From Marinomonas spartinae (GTDB taxonomy: Bacteria; Pseudomonadota; Gammaproteobacteria; Pseudomonadales; Marinomonadaceae): 64,000 nucleotides of DNA. A model generated the notes under the pieces. It worked only from the letters and a program-made list of their open reading frames with translations. It was not told the origin of the DNA and searched no databases. The stretch lies in the NCBI RefSeq assembly GCF_900089775.1, contig NZ_FLOB01000012.1:42637-106636 (forward strand), written 5' to 3'. The position numbers were made by a program, and so were the translations under genes. This document shows, piece after piece, positions 54,477 through 63,866 of the stretch (within the stretch, counting starts at the first letter, position 1; every line of letters starts with the position of its first letter).

Positions 54477-54490
54477 ACTAAACGTTTAGT
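54477..54490. promoter_or_regulatory. Probable TetR operator upstream of the SDR gene
   Basis: ACTAAACGTTTAGT is a perfect 14-bp palindrome, 38 bp upstream of the SDR ATG. A related site, ACTAAACATTTACG, lies at 54521-54534 with 11 of 14 matches. Paired palindromes are typical of TetR-family regulators, and the only tetR gene nearby is the one at 49390. Confidence 0.72.
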
Positions 54491-54649
54491 TTATAAAATA
54501 AATAGAAAAAATGTTAATTGACTAAACATTTACGCTGCACAACATTTATTTGAAAAATACGACAGATTGGATAAAAGTAAAGAAGAAGAAAATCTGGGCG
54601 TAGACTAGCAACCGAATCATAAGCTGCTCCTACACCTCAGATATTTGCT

Positions 54650-55552
54650 TTATCGACTGGGCGATGACGGTTCTCGCAGTGGCGTAAGTAGAGCTTGTCT
54701 TGCATGCGCGACGCGCACTTGGCGTAAAGCGCTGGGTAGCCAAATTAAAAAATATTGAATATCACGCGTCCCAACGGGAGAGGGAATTTCCATTAATTGG
54801 CCGCTGAGAATTTGCTCTTGGCATAAAAACTCTGGCATGACCGACCAACCAAACCCTTGAGACAGTAACTTACGTTGGGCACGTAAATCTTGGCCGACCA
54901 TCGCTGGCACCAATCCTTCGATACTAATATGGTTTTTCTGTAACCATGAATCCACCAAGGACAATTCCAAGTTGTAAGCCAATAAAGGCTCGGCGCGTAT
55001 AGCTGAGGCGAAGTCCGGCGCCGATGTTAAGCGCGCAGCAACCTGTGGTGAGGCGACTGGCAATACTCGACTGGTATAAATTCGTTCGCTTTTTAGGCGA
55101 CTATCTATCACAGGGTGAGCTGAAATGCCCAAATCACAGTGACCTTCTAGCAACATACTGGACACCATATTGCCATTGCCCGTGTGCATGCGTACTTTCA
55201 CGCCATCCTCTAACAAAGGCAATAACCGCTCACTGAGAATTTCGGCCATAAAATCCGCATGACCAACAATTTGCAGCACGCCTGAAATGTCCATGGATCG
55301 GGCTCGCGCCGAGGCCAAAGCGGCTTCGACGGCATCCAATTTGTCACCGATATCCATCGCCAACTCTATGGCAGCGGACGTGGGCTCAACCCCAGTGGGT
55401 GAACGCTCAAACAAAGGCCGACCAATAGCGACTTCCAAGCCTGCAATGTGTTGTGACACGGCAGGCTGCGTTAAATTCAATGAGCGCGCTGCACCACTGA
55501 TCGAACGCTGACGAAACACCTCCATAAAGGTTCGCATTCTCGGTAATGACAT
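54650..55552 (-). CDS. LysR-type regulator divergent from the aldehyde dehydrogenase
   Basis: A 300-residue LysR protein. The HTH is MRTFMEVFRQRSISGAARSL and LTQPAVSQHIAGLEVAIG. The effector domain has GVLQIVGHADFMAEILSERLLPLLEDG, LLEGHCDLGISAHPV and VMPEFLCQEQILSGQL. It is divergent from the aldehyde dehydrogenase gene over 116 bp and is its most likely regulator. It converges with nothing; the SDR gene lies behind on the same strand. Confidence 0.92.
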   Translation of the reverse strand: MSLPRMRTFMEVFRQRSISGAARSLNLTQPAVSQHIAGLEVAIGRPLFERSPTGVEPTSAAIELAMDIGDKLDAVEAALASARARSMDISGVLQIVGHADFMAEILSERLLPLLEDGVKVRMHTGNGNMVSSMLLEGHCDLGISAHPVIDSRLKSERIYTSRVLPVASPQVAARLTSAPDFASAIRAEPLLAYNLELSLVDSWLQKNHISIEGLVPAMVGQDLRAQRKLLSQGFGWSVMPEFLCQEQILSGQLMEIPSPVGTRDIQYFLIWLPSALRQVRVAHARQALLTPLREPSSPSR

Positions 55553-55668
55553 TTACCACCCCATAAATTTATTTATACCCCATGCAAAATAACATTGTTA
55601 CCCCTTAGACCACAATCACCTCTACCATGCCTCCATCAAAAACAAGCAACCCAAATGAAGGGGGATGT

Positions 55669-57087
55669 ATGTCAAAAGATACAATCAAAAGCGAGCTTGA
55701 GACGGTTCTTAACAGTATGAAACGCCAGCAATTAAACGCAGGCCCTGCATCCGCTCAGTTGCGTAAAGACCGCTTACAACGTAGCTTAAAACTGATTCGT
55801 GATAACCATAAAGCACTGGTTAATGCGATGAATGAAGACTTTGGTCATCGCAGCGCTTACCAGACCACCATTGCAGACCTAGCCACTAGCTGCGGCCTGT
55901 TACAACATGCCATCGACAACCTAGACAGCTGGATGCAAGCAGAACAAACCACGGCGCCCGACCCAGAAATGCGCACAGAAATTCAATTTCAGCCCTTAGG
56001 TGTCATTGGTGTCATCAGCCCGTGGAACTTTCCAATCAATCTAGCCTTTGGCCCTTTAGCCGGTATTTTTGCTGCGGGTAATACCGCCATGCTCAAACCG
56101 TCTGAATTAACCCCCAAGACCTCTGAGTTATTGGCTGAATTGGTAGGTCGTTACTTTAGCTATGACGAGTTAACTGTCGTATTAGGGGACGCCGATGTGG
56201 GTCAAGCGTTTAGTGGCTTACCCTTCGATCATTTGGTGTTCACCGGCAGCACCGCAGTGGGCAAACACGTTATGCGCGCCGCAGCGGAAAACTTAGTGCC
56301 TGTCACCCTAGAATTAGGGGGTAAATCCCCTGTAATGGTGGCGAAGCAAGCAGACCTAACCAAAGCCGTAGAGCGCACACTAACCATTAAAACCTTTAAT
56401 TCTGGGCAAATTTGCTTGTCACCAGACTATGTTTTACTGCATGAAGATCAGCGTCAGGCATTCAAAGATTTGTCTATCGACTTTATGGCACGTACTTTCC
56501 CAACCATTCAGAAAAACCCTGATTACACTGCCATTATTAATGAGCGTCATTACCAACGATTAGTGAATTTGCTAGAAGATGCCCGCCAAAAAGGCGCCGA
56601 AGTGGTCAATCTAGGCGCAGAAAATGAGCCAGCATACGAGGCGAATAGCCGTAAAATCGCACCGCATTTAGTGCTTGGTGCGACCGATGACATGGCCATT
56701 ATGCAAGAAGAGATCTTTGGCCCACTGTTGCCAATTCGCCTTTATCAAGAAGAAAGCGATGCCGTTCACTACATCAATGCGCATCCAAGACCTTTGGCAG
56801 CCTATTACTTTAATGAAGACACCGCAGCCCAAGAGAGATTTGCCCAGCAAACAACCTCCGGCGCCTTAGTCATTAACGATGTCATGACCCACGTTTCCAT
56901 TGATGAACTGCCATTCGGCGGTGTAGGACCCTCAGGTATGGGCGCGTATCACGGCATTCATGGTTTTCGCCAATTTTCCCATGCGAAACCAGTCGTCACG
57001 CAAAGCGAACAAGGCACGTCAAACTTACGTTTACGAGCCCCATACGCAGATAAGATGGCTGATCTAGAAGCGTTCTTTAACAGCTAA
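55669..57087 (+). CDS. Coniferyl-aldehyde-type dehydrogenase
   Basis: NAD(P)-dependent aldehyde oxidation, probably of coniferyl or similar aromatic aldehydes, to acids. The 472 residues carry the ALDH blocks PLGVIGVISPWNFPINLAFG, FTGSTAVGKHVMRAAAENL, VTLELGGKSPVMV (catalytic Glu) and FNSGQICLSPDYVLLHEDQ (catalytic Cys, with CLSPDYV as in coniferyl aldehyde dehydrogenases), then EEIFGPLLPI and LPFGGVGPSGMGAYHG. The ATG at 55669 is 6 nt after AAGGGGG; the frame opens at 55627. Lignin-derived aldehydes would feed the protocatechuate route after further steps not in this window. Confidence 0.88.
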   Translation: MSKDTIKSELETVLNSMKRQQLNAGPASAQLRKDRLQRSLKLIRDNHKALVNAMNEDFGHRSAYQTTIADLATSCGLLQHAIDNLDSWMQAEQTTAPDPEMRTEIQFQPLGVIGVISPWNFPINLAFGPLAGIFAAGNTAMLKPSELTPKTSELLAELVGRYFSYDELTVVLGDADVGQAFSGLPFDHLVFTGSTAVGKHVMRAAAENLVPVTLELGGKSPVMVAKQADLTKAVERTLTIKTFNSGQICLSPDYVLLHEDQRQAFKDLSIDFMARTFPTIQKNPDYTAIINERHYQRLVNLLEDARQKGAEVVNLGAENEPAYEANSRKIAPHLVLGATDDMAIMQEEIFGPLLPIRLYQEESDAVHYINAHPRPLAAYYFNEDTAAQERFAQQTTSGALVINDVMTHVSIDELPFGGVGPSGMGAYHGIHGFRQFSHAKPVVTQSEQGTSNLRLRAPYADKMADLEAFFNS

Positions 57088-57199
57088 CATCAAGCAATGG
57101 TAGACGCTGGCGCTTGACGTCATACGCAGCGTAATCCCCCTCGCCTGTTTACGGTATAGCCAACATGCGAGGGGATTTTTATTTCACACAGGCCCTTAT

Positions 57200-58105
57200 A
57201 TGAAACGCGATATTTATGCTTATCTAACCTCTTTTGTCCTGATATTAGCGATTGGTTTCAGCGTCTTTTTGGTAATCAGTGATAACGATATCCCTTTCAC
57301 CACGCTGGCCAGAGTCAAAACCTCGATCTTAAATTTATCTCCTCAAGTTTCAGGCAACATTGAAAAAGTCTTGGTAAAAGAAGGCGAATCAGTTAGCGCT
57401 GGACAAACCTTATTTCAACTAGATCCCAGCCAATATCAGCTGGCTGTCAACAAAGCCCGAGCCAACCTCCATCAAGCACAAAGCCAATGGCAGCAAACTA
57501 AGCTGTACTTAAAACGAATAGCGACCTTGAATAAATCGTCTTTGACCAGCAAAGAAAAATTGGATGAAGCCACAGCCAACGAGCAAAGCGCGGCGGCTAA
57601 CGTGCAAGCGGCACAAGCCACCTTACAGATAGCGCAACGCAATCTAGACCATACCAAGATTATCACCGCTGAACCTGGTGTAGTGACGAATTTAGCCTAT
57701 CAAGCTGGCATGTATGTCACGCCGTCTTCAACGCTGGTACACATTATTAACCGGAAAAAATTCTGGCTCGCCGCCGATTTTACCGAAAAAGGTTTACCCG
57801 TTTTAACCCCCAATCGTGAAGTTAACATTGTCTTTGATGCCTATCCCAATCGCGTGTTTCACGGTCATATTAGCTCCATTGACCCAGCAATATTAGCGGG
57901 AGCAGAAAGCGCCACTTCACTTGCACAAGTCGATAGTGAAACCCGTTGGATTCGCCCACAGCAACAAATCCGTGTACGTATTCAGGTAGATCATGCCCCC
58001 TCTCCGCTGGTAGCAGGTAGCCGAGCCAGTGTCATGGTGCGTGATAAGGATCATATTTCCGATATTTGGATGACGATGTTGAGCTGGATGAGGTACGTCT
58101 ATTAA
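57200..58105 (+). CDS. Membrane fusion protein, HlyD/AaeA family
   Basis: A 301-residue inner-membrane-anchored adaptor. The N-terminal helix (YLTSFVLILAIGFSVFLVIS) is followed by a biotinyl-lipoyl-like half (SPQVSGNIEKVLVKEGESVSAGQTLFQLDP), a coiled-coil hairpin (about 90-150, rich in Ala, Gln and Lys), the second lipoyl half (TAEPGVVTNLAYQAGMYV) and a beta-barrel. The TAA overlaps the ATG of the next gene, so the two form a translationally coupled pair. By analogy with AaeA of the p-hydroxybenzoate efflux pump, it should aid export of aromatic acids; no outer-membrane channel is in the window. Confidence 0.9.
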   Translation: MKRDIYAYLTSFVLILAIGFSVFLVISDNDIPFTTLARVKTSILNLSPQVSGNIEKVLVKEGESVSAGQTLFQLDPSQYQLAVNKARANLHQAQSQWQQTKLYLKRIATLNKSSLTSKEKLDEATANEQSAAANVQAAQATLQIAQRNLDHTKIITAEPGVVTNLAYQAGMYVTPSSTLVHIINRKKFWLAADFTEKGLPVLTPNREVNIVFDAYPNRVFHGHISSIDPAILAGAESATSLAQVDSETRWIRPQQQIRVRIQVDHAPSPLVAGSRASVMVRDKDHISDIWMTMLSWMRYVY

Positions 58106-59106
58106 TGTACGAGCTGATTCGTAAAACGCTAATCATTGTACTGTGCTTGATGCTGAGTAAAATGCTGCACTTAAATGTCAGCGTCTACGTGGTGCTCTTC
58201 GCCATTGTCGTGGCGACCACCAGCTTTTCTAAACATCTAACACACCTATTACAACGTTTAATGCCTTCTGTAGCGGCGGCAGTGGGGGCCGTGTTTGTAA
58301 ACCAGCTCTTTGCTGACCACCCCTTTATTATCTGGACCTGCTGCATCGTGTATTTTGATCATGTGCGCCGTCATGCGGATAACAATCTACGGATTCGCAT
58401 GGCCACCTTGCCTTTATTCATGATCATTTTTATTACCACCTATAGCAACAGCTCTGGGTACATTTTAGCCATTCCGAACATTATTCGCGACGTGGTACTA
58501 AGCGCCTTTTTAGCCGCATTAGTCGCCAGTTTGGTCAATCATCTGATGCCAGTAAAAGCACAACCTCCCAAGCCCGTCGTTGTGCCCCAACCCGTCTATG
58601 GAACAGATCGCCTAAAAATGCTGATATTGGTCGGGGGTGGCTTGGCCTTCATCATGATCAATGAAGTCACCAGCGCCGTATTTTGCCTCGTGCCTTTGAT
58701 CACCTCTGCCATGCAACCAACGCACGCGCACATGAAACAACACGCGATTGAAAAGATTCTCGCCCAAGTCGGAGGCTGCAGCTTAGCGGTCATCGCTTCA
58801 TTGATCTATTCCGGTACCGAAGTGGATGTATACACCTATTTTGTTGTCTCCTTCCTATTGGTGTATTTGATTTTATATTGGAGTCACTATTCTGAAGCGG
58901 GAGACAGAGCGATTCATGCAGACGCGTTAATGGGCTTTTTGATTCCCTATCAACTTTATGTGGCAAAAAACGGTAACGATTTTGGCTTACATTCGATTGC
59001 CCTACGCGCCGTGGAACTGATCATCGCCTTACTAATCATTTATGCATTGGCCCATTGGCTAAACCGCCTTGGGCAACGTAACAATGTAGGCCCTCAGCCT
59101 GAATAA
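58105..59106 (+). CDS. DUF2955 family membrane protein, probable efflux partner
   Basis: A 333-residue inner-membrane protein with two sets of helices (about 8-130 and 180-320), the repeat style of FUSC/AaeB-like exporters. Stretches include IIVLCLMLSKMLHLNVSVYV, PLITSAMQPTHAHMKQHAIEKILAQVGGC and DALMGFLIPYQLYVA. The ATG at 58105 overlaps the adaptor stop (TAATG). The DUF2955 label is from recall of the sequence pattern and the constant pairing with HlyD-like proteins. Likely exports aromatic acids together with the upstream adaptor, placed next to an aromatic aldehyde dehydrogenase. Confidence 0.82.
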   Translation: MYELIRKTLIIVLCLMLSKMLHLNVSVYVVLFAIVVATTSFSKHLTHLLQRLMPSVAAAVGAVFVNQLFADHPFIIWTCCIVYFDHVRRHADNNLRIRMATLPLFMIIFITTYSNSSGYILAIPNIIRDVVLSAFLAALVASLVNHLMPVKAQPPKPVVVPQPVYGTDRLKMLILVGGGLAFIMINEVTSAVFCLVPLITSAMQPTHAHMKQHAIEKILAQVGGCSLAVIASLIYSGTEVDVYTYFVVSFLLVYLILYWSHYSEAGDRAIHADALMGFLIPYQLYVAKNGNDFGLHSIALRAVELIIALLIIYALAHWLNRLGQRNNVGPQPE

Positions 59107-59227
59107 AATCATTGAAGAAGGTTTGTTGACTACGCCTTTTCTACCGGTACCAATGCTCGTTGTCTACAAGCAAAGCAACCGATAGCTTTGTTTTTCTATC
59201 CTCGCGATTTTGTCGTAGCCGTTTTTA

Positions 59228-60358
59228 TCACTGAGATTTTTTCTCTTTAAAACGCTCAAGATATGACTTAAAAAGTGCGGCACTACGATAGAAACCATGA
59301 GCGAATTTGCTGTATGGCATTGTCAGGAAGAAGGCCATGACAAAGCCGAGATGCAGCGCAAGCATGAGTGGCATCAAGGTGGTTTCTCTGACGCAAAGCA
59401 GCAATAAACCAGTCAGGCTAATCATGAATAGCAGAACGATGAAGGCACGATCCATGGGACGCTGAGCTTGATCCCCATGATCGGGATGTCGCTTATAATT
59501 TAAGTAAAGTAGCCCCGCAGGCCCCACCAGCAAGCCTAAGCCACCGATGATTCCCAGCATGACGGGTAAACTGAAGACAGGATATGGCGCTTCCCACCCA
59601 ATATAGTGGTAAAGAGTCGCCACTGAGGTGGCTGCAAAGCAGAGCATGAAGCCATAAAAGGTCAAGTGATGGAAACGGCGACGAGATAATGTGTAGGCAT
59701 CATCTTCATTATTACACCCTTGTCCATGACCTCCATCTAAGTACTTAAGTGTTAAGGCCGCTTTACCCGCTTGTAGCATGGCAGGTAAAGGTTCTTGCTG
59801 TCGTTTCTCCTCTTTTGGCGTCACTTTTCGCCAGAAATGAACGACTCCCACTAACAATGCCAGAAAAGAAAAAACAAACACTGAGCCAAACAGGGCAACT
59901 AGGGTGTTATGGGAGAATATATGGTAAAAATTTCCCCCTTCAATTTTTGTGAAGAGGTTGCCCTGTATTAACAAGGTGAGAATCAGAAAAAGGCAGAGTG
60001 CCAACCCACTGGACAAGGCGAGAGTCACGCCATTGCGCTGATATAGCGCGCCTAGTTTTTTGGGCCAAGCGAAGTCGATATAAGTTTGCAGACGTACTTT
60101 GGCCATAGCTCGAGGTATATTGACATCAAATTCATGTGGCGCCGCGTATTGGCAAGCATGCAAACAAGCTCCGCAGTTATGGCACAAATTGGCTAGATAA
60201 TGAATATCGGCTTTATTAAACTCCAAGCGCTGTGTCATGGCAGGGAAAACAGCACAAAAGCCCTCACAGTAGCGACAGGCATTACAGATTTGCATCTGTC
60301 GGTTAACGTCTTCTTCGGCGGTGTTTAATAGCGGAATCAGGTTACTTTCGGCGCTCAT
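59228..60358 (-). CDS. tcuB: Tricarballylate utilisation protein TcuB
   Basis: Membrane electron-transfer protein that reoxidises the FADH2 of TcuA and passes electrons to the respiratory chain. At 376 residues it has N-terminal 4Fe-4S motifs ([15 protein letters not shown] and [19 protein letters not shown]) and a C-terminal haem-b-type integral membrane domain with about six helices ([44 protein letters not shown]). It follows tcuA by 42 bp on the same strand. Family and pairing are clear. Confidence 0.93.
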   Translation of the reverse strand: MSAESNLIPLLNTAEEDVNRQMQICNACRYCEGFCAVFPAMTQRLEFNKADIHYLANLCHNCGACLHACQYAAPHEFDVNIPRAMAKVRLQTYIDFAWPKKLGALYQRNGVTLALSSGLALCLFLILTLLIQGNLFTKIEGGNFYHIFSHNTLVALFGSVFVFSFLALLVGVVHFWRKVTPKEEKRQQEPLPAMLQAGKAALTLKYLDGGHGQGCNNEDDAYTLSRRRFHHLTFYGFMLCFAATSVATLYHYIGWEAPYPVFSLPVMLGIIGGLGLLVGPAGLLYLNYKRHPDHGDQAQRPMDRAFIVLLFMISLTGLLLLCVRETTLMPLMLALHLGFVMAFFLTMPYSKFAHGFYRSAALFKSYLERFKEKKSQ

Positions 60359-60400
60359 GATAAATTCTCTTATTCTCTATTAGTCATGTATTCAGGCAAT

Positions 60401-61825
60401 CTAAACGGGCTGTCTGTCCAAGCAGGATAAGGCGGCATTGTGGCCTGCGATGCGGCCAAAAGCGGTGCCAATCGACATACCAACACCTGCGGTATAACCC
60501 TTACCAAGTACGTTTCCAGCCATCATCTCCCCTGCGACAAACAAGTTTTTGCTCGGTTGATTAGCAAAGTGTACGGCTGCGGTTGCATCCGTCTTGAGCC
60601 CTAGATAAGTAAACGTCACTCCCGGCCTGAGGGCATAGCCGTAAAACGGTGGCGTATCGATAGGACGAGCCCAGTGAGTTTTGGCGGGTGTGATTCCTTC
60701 TGTCGCACAATCATCCAATTTCGTATGATCGAAAGAACCGGAGCGACAGGCTTTATTGTAGCGTTGAAGAGTGCGCAAGAAGGTCTCGCGGGGAAGCTCT
60801 AGTTGATCAGCGAGTTGTTCTAATGAATCGGCTTTACTGCCGGGAAACACTGGCGGCATGAAATGACCAACCGCTTTACTGTCTATGATTGAGAAACCTA
60901 TTTGCTCTGGCTGTTGGGCCACTAGGCGCCCCCATATTGCATAACGCTTAGGCCAGAAATCTTCTCCCTCATCGTAGAAACGCTCCCCCTCTTTATTCAC
61001 CACAACACCGAGGGATACACAGTCGATACGTGTACAGATGCCGCCATCGTATAAAGGAGCACGAGCATCAATGGCGACCATATGAGCTTGCGTTGGGTCT
61101 CCTATGCGGTCAGCACCGAGGCTGAGCATACGTTTGAGTAATGTTCCGGTATTGAAACGAGTACCACGAATCAAAAAGTTATCGGACGGGTATTCACCCC
61201 GTTCATTTTGCCCCCAAGCTTCGCGTAACCAATCTCGATTGGATTCGAATCCACCCGCAGCTAACACGCAGCTTTTGGCTTCGATACGTTCCGCCGCAAG
61301 GTGGACGCCATTTACTTGGCGCTCAGGAATCAATGCGGCGACAAACCGTCCATCTTTGATTTCTAAATCTTCAACAGGGGTTTCATATCGGATTTGCACA
61401 CCTAACCGCTCAGCGCTTCGATAGTAGGCGTTAACCAGAGCTTTTCCGCCCCCCATAAAAAACGCATTAGTCCGTGCGACATGCAGAGCACCGGAAAGAG
61501 GCGGTTGAAAATGAACACCGTGTTGACGCATCCAATCCCGACAGGTGGACGATTCTCGGATCACCAATCGAGCCAGCTCTTCATTGGTCTTGCCGTCCGT
61601 CACCTTCAGCAGGTCTTGCCAGAATTCTTCTTCTGGATAGGCGTCAACCAGTACATCTTGGGGGGCATCGTGCATGCACCTTAGGTTTCGGGTGTGCTGA
61701 GAGTTACCACCCCGCCACTCACGTGGTGAAGCCTCAAGCAACAAGACGCTAGCCCCCGCTTCACGGGCCATCAGGGCGGCGCACAGAGCGGCGTTACCAC
61801 CGCCAATAACCAGAACATCGATCAT
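60401..61825 (-). CDS. tcuA: Tricarballylate dehydrogenase, FAD-dependent
   Basis: Oxidises tricarballylate to cis-aconitate. The 474 residues open with the FAD loop IDVLVIGGGNAALCAALMAREAG, followed by RGGNSQHTRNLRCMHD, SSTCRDWMRQHGVHFQ, VLAAGGFESNRDWLREAWG and the C-terminal FAD site KNLFVAGEMMAGNVLGKGYTAGVG. It is of the fumarate-reductase flavoprotein family; pairing with tcuB identifies it. TcuC, the usual permease, is absent from the window, so uptake must use another carrier. Confidence 0.92.
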   Translation of the reverse strand: MIDVLVIGGGNAALCAALMAREAGASVLLLEASPREWRGGNSQHTRNLRCMHDAPQDVLVDAYPEEEFWQDLLKVTDGKTNEELARLVIRESSTCRDWMRQHGVHFQPPLSGALHVARTNAFFMGGGKALVNAYYRSAERLGVQIRYETPVEDLEIKDGRFVAALIPERQVNGVHLAAERIEAKSCVLAAGGFESNRDWLREAWGQNERGEYPSDNFLIRGTRFNTGTLLKRMLSLGADRIGDPTQAHMVAIDARAPLYDGGICTRIDCVSLGVVVNKEGERFYDEGEDFWPKRYAIWGRLVAQQPEQIGFSIIDSKAVGHFMPPVFPGSKADSLEQLADQLELPRETFLRTLQRYNKACRSGSFDHTKLDDCATEGITPAKTHWARPIDTPPFYGYALRPGVTFTYLGLKTDATAAVHFANQPSKNLFVAGEMMAGNVLGKGYTAGVGMSIGTAFGRIAGHNAALSCLDRQPV

Positions 61826-61952
61826 AAGCTCTCCTATTACATGAGAAGCAGCATAGCTTTTCAGTATCGGAGAAATACTATTGTGCGAAAGCAGTCATCG
61901 ACAGTGCGGTTTTGCAGGTAGGTATTTAGAAAAATTAAACCCTATTTTCATG

Positions 61953-62879
61953 CTAACCGATCCAGTTTGCTCCGGACCAGATACCGCTATTCACTAAGTC
62001 TTTGGCCACCTTGATAATGGTTGCACGAGCCGCCAGCGCACTCGGAGAAAGGTCATCATCGGGTAAACTGACCAGATAGTTTCGACGGATTAATTGGTTA
62101 TCTTCAATGCGACGGATAGATAATCCGTTTTTACCAAAGCGAGCGGCAGCCGCTCCGGGTTGAATGGTTGCCCCAAAGCCTTGGTGAACCGTGTCCATTA
62201 GAAGCGTAAGCCCATCAATTTCCATAATGATATTGGGGTAAATATTGTATCGCTCAAAAGCAGCCATCAAACTGGTTCGCAATCCATGTTGCCCACTTGG
62301 CATGATCAGCTTTATATCCGCTAAATTTTTGATATGTACGGGAGACAAGCCGCCAGATGCATCCAAGTCTTCTGGTGAAGAGATGAGGAATAACTCTTCA
62401 TCAAGTAACGCTTTTGTACTCCAGCGATGAACCGTCTCTTTATGAAATAATATTGCTAAATCTAGCTGTCGCGTATTCAGCATATTTTCTAAATGTCCAG
62501 ATAGCATCTCTATTATATGAAGATGGATATGAGGATAGTTCTCTCGCATTGCGCGAATTAGAGGGAGAGCAAGAACGGTAGCCGTCGTCGGTGGCATGCC
62601 GATACTGACATAGCCACTGGTTCGCTCTTTTTGAGCCGCCATGGCTGCCTGCTCTGCTTGCCTTATGGCAAGTTGAGCATGATGCATAAATGCAATGCCT
62701 GCACTCGTCGGAAGAGCGCCCGTTGATGTTCTGTTAAGTAGCCGTGTGGCAAGTTCGTTTTCCAATTTTGATATTTGCTGACTTAACGCAGAAGTACCGA
62801 CGTCTAACTCAAGGGCGGCCTTACCTAAACTGCCGCATTCAACGACCTTTAAAAAGTACCTAAACTGTCGAAGTTCCAT
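61953..62879 (-). CDS. LysR-type regulator next to tcuAB
   Basis: A 308-residue LysR protein with HTH LRQFRYFLKVVECGSLGKAALEL and VGTSALSQQISKLENEL. The effector domain contains VSIGMPPTTATVLALPLIRAMRENYPHIHLHI and TRQLDLAILFHKE. It lies 127 bp upstream of tcuA on the same strand, in the place of TcuR, the tricarballylate regulator, though in Salmonella tcuR is arranged differently. Same-strand placement leaves room for a tcuA promoter in the gap. Specificity is inference. Confidence 0.88.
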   Translation of the reverse strand: MELRQFRYFLKVVECGSLGKAALELDVGTSALSQQISKLENELATRLLNRTSTGALPTSAGIAFMHHAQLAIRQAEQAAMAAQKERTSGYVSIGMPPTTATVLALPLIRAMRENYPHIHLHIIEMLSGHLENMLNTRQLDLAILFHKETVHRWSTKALLDEELFLISSPEDLDASGGLSPVHIKNLADIKLIMPSGQHGLRTSLMAAFERYNIYPNIIMEIDGLTLLMDTVHQGFGATIQPGAAAARFGKNGLSIRRIEDNQLIRRNYLVSLPDDDLSPSALAARATIIKVAKDLVNSGIWSGANWIG

Positions 62880-63521
62880 CGCTCTTTCACCTTTGTTTTT
62901 ATGCTTTGAAGCTTATTTATTCCTTCTGTCGTTCGGAGAGTTTTCTTCTCTTGCAGGATCAACAATCAACTACTTCAAAGCACTTAGAAAAACATCTATC
63001 CGCTGAACGTAAGCCTTTCCAGCATATTTGTTCACCATTTGCTGCAATTGAAAATGAAAACGCTTTAAAGTCGACCTTTCAGCTACTTTCAGTTTTAGCA
63101 GCTAAAGACAGACAATTTTACCACACTAAAGTCAACGAGTTAGAAGTAAGTCATTGGGTTTTGTCTTCGCCTCCACACTACTTGCCTGCACTCTTATTGC
63201 ATTAGATTACTGACTCGGTGAAATTTTAGCGAAGACAAAACGCCGCTGTAACCCGCTACAGATGGGGACTAAAAACACGGGGAAAATGAAACTCAAACGA
63301 AAACAAAAAATACATATAAATATCAAACACTTAAAACCTATCATATTTTATATCTAAATATAGATATAAACCATTTCACTGATCAGTATATGCACATAGA
63401 AAACACAGAGAAACGTAACATCAGCTCATATGAAAAAGGTCTTAGGGAGAAATAACCTTCCGAGCTTTATCGGAAAATTAGGTCACTCTAACGACCTAAA
63501 AATTGCCTGCCGATTAGAACA
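62880..63521 (+). other. Gene-poor region upstream of the XRE gene
   Basis: A 642-bp AT-rich stretch. The only long frame (62906-63205) starts with TTG, has no ribosome-binding site and no recognisable content, so I do not call it. The region contains a 24-bp palindrome at 63347-63370 (see separate entry). Nothing else is convincing. Confidence 0.5.
63347..63370. promoter_or_regulatory. Palindrome upstream of the XRE gene
   Basis: TTTATATCTA and TAGATATAAA form perfect 10-bp arms around AATA, 152 bp before the XRE start codon. Autoregulatory operators of XRE and antitoxin-type proteins often look like this. Its AT-only nature also allows a promoter element. Confidence 0.55.
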
Positions 63522-63719
63522 ATGAATAAGAACACCCTATTACAGCAGATTAAAAATAGACGAAAAAAGCTTGGATTGAAGCAAAGCCACATGACTATGC
63601 GGATTGGTATGAGTCGTCAGAAGTATGGGCTGATTGAGAATCAAGGCAATCCCACATTAGAAAACCTCAACCTGATTACGCTAGGATTAAACTGCCAATT
63701 GGTACTACGCCAAGTCTGA
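63522..63719 (+). CDS. Small XRE/Cro-type DNA-binding protein
   Basis: A 65-residue protein that is one HTH domain: LLQQIKNRRKKLGLKQSHMTMRIGMSRQKYGLIE, then NPTLENLNLITLGLNCQLVL. It resembles HipB-type antitoxins in length and the 'PTLENLNLI' third helix. No HipA or other toxin gene follows in the 280 bp remaining before the end of the window, where an insertion sequence appears to start. The ATG has only a weak ribosome-binding site. Function as an antitoxin or a lone regulator cannot be decided. Confidence 0.7.
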   Translation: MNKNTLLQQIKNRRKKLGLKQSHMTMRIGMSRQKYGLIENQGNPTLENLNLITLGLNCQLVLRQV

Positions 63720-63866
63720 ATCAAGCGACAACTGAGTATTAAAGTATCATACTAGCTGTAACTTATTTCTGGACAAAAGTAAGCTAGAACGTTTGCTCTA
63801 GCTCCAATCGATTGGATTAGAAAAAGTATAGTGGTTCAGTTCAGTTTGTAATCCGAGAAGCAATTA

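Noticed and set aside
62906..63205. A 99-residue open frame divergent from the tcu LysR gene
   Set aside because: It starts with TTG, lacks a ribosome-binding site and has no recognisable domain, signal peptide or conserved-looking composition.
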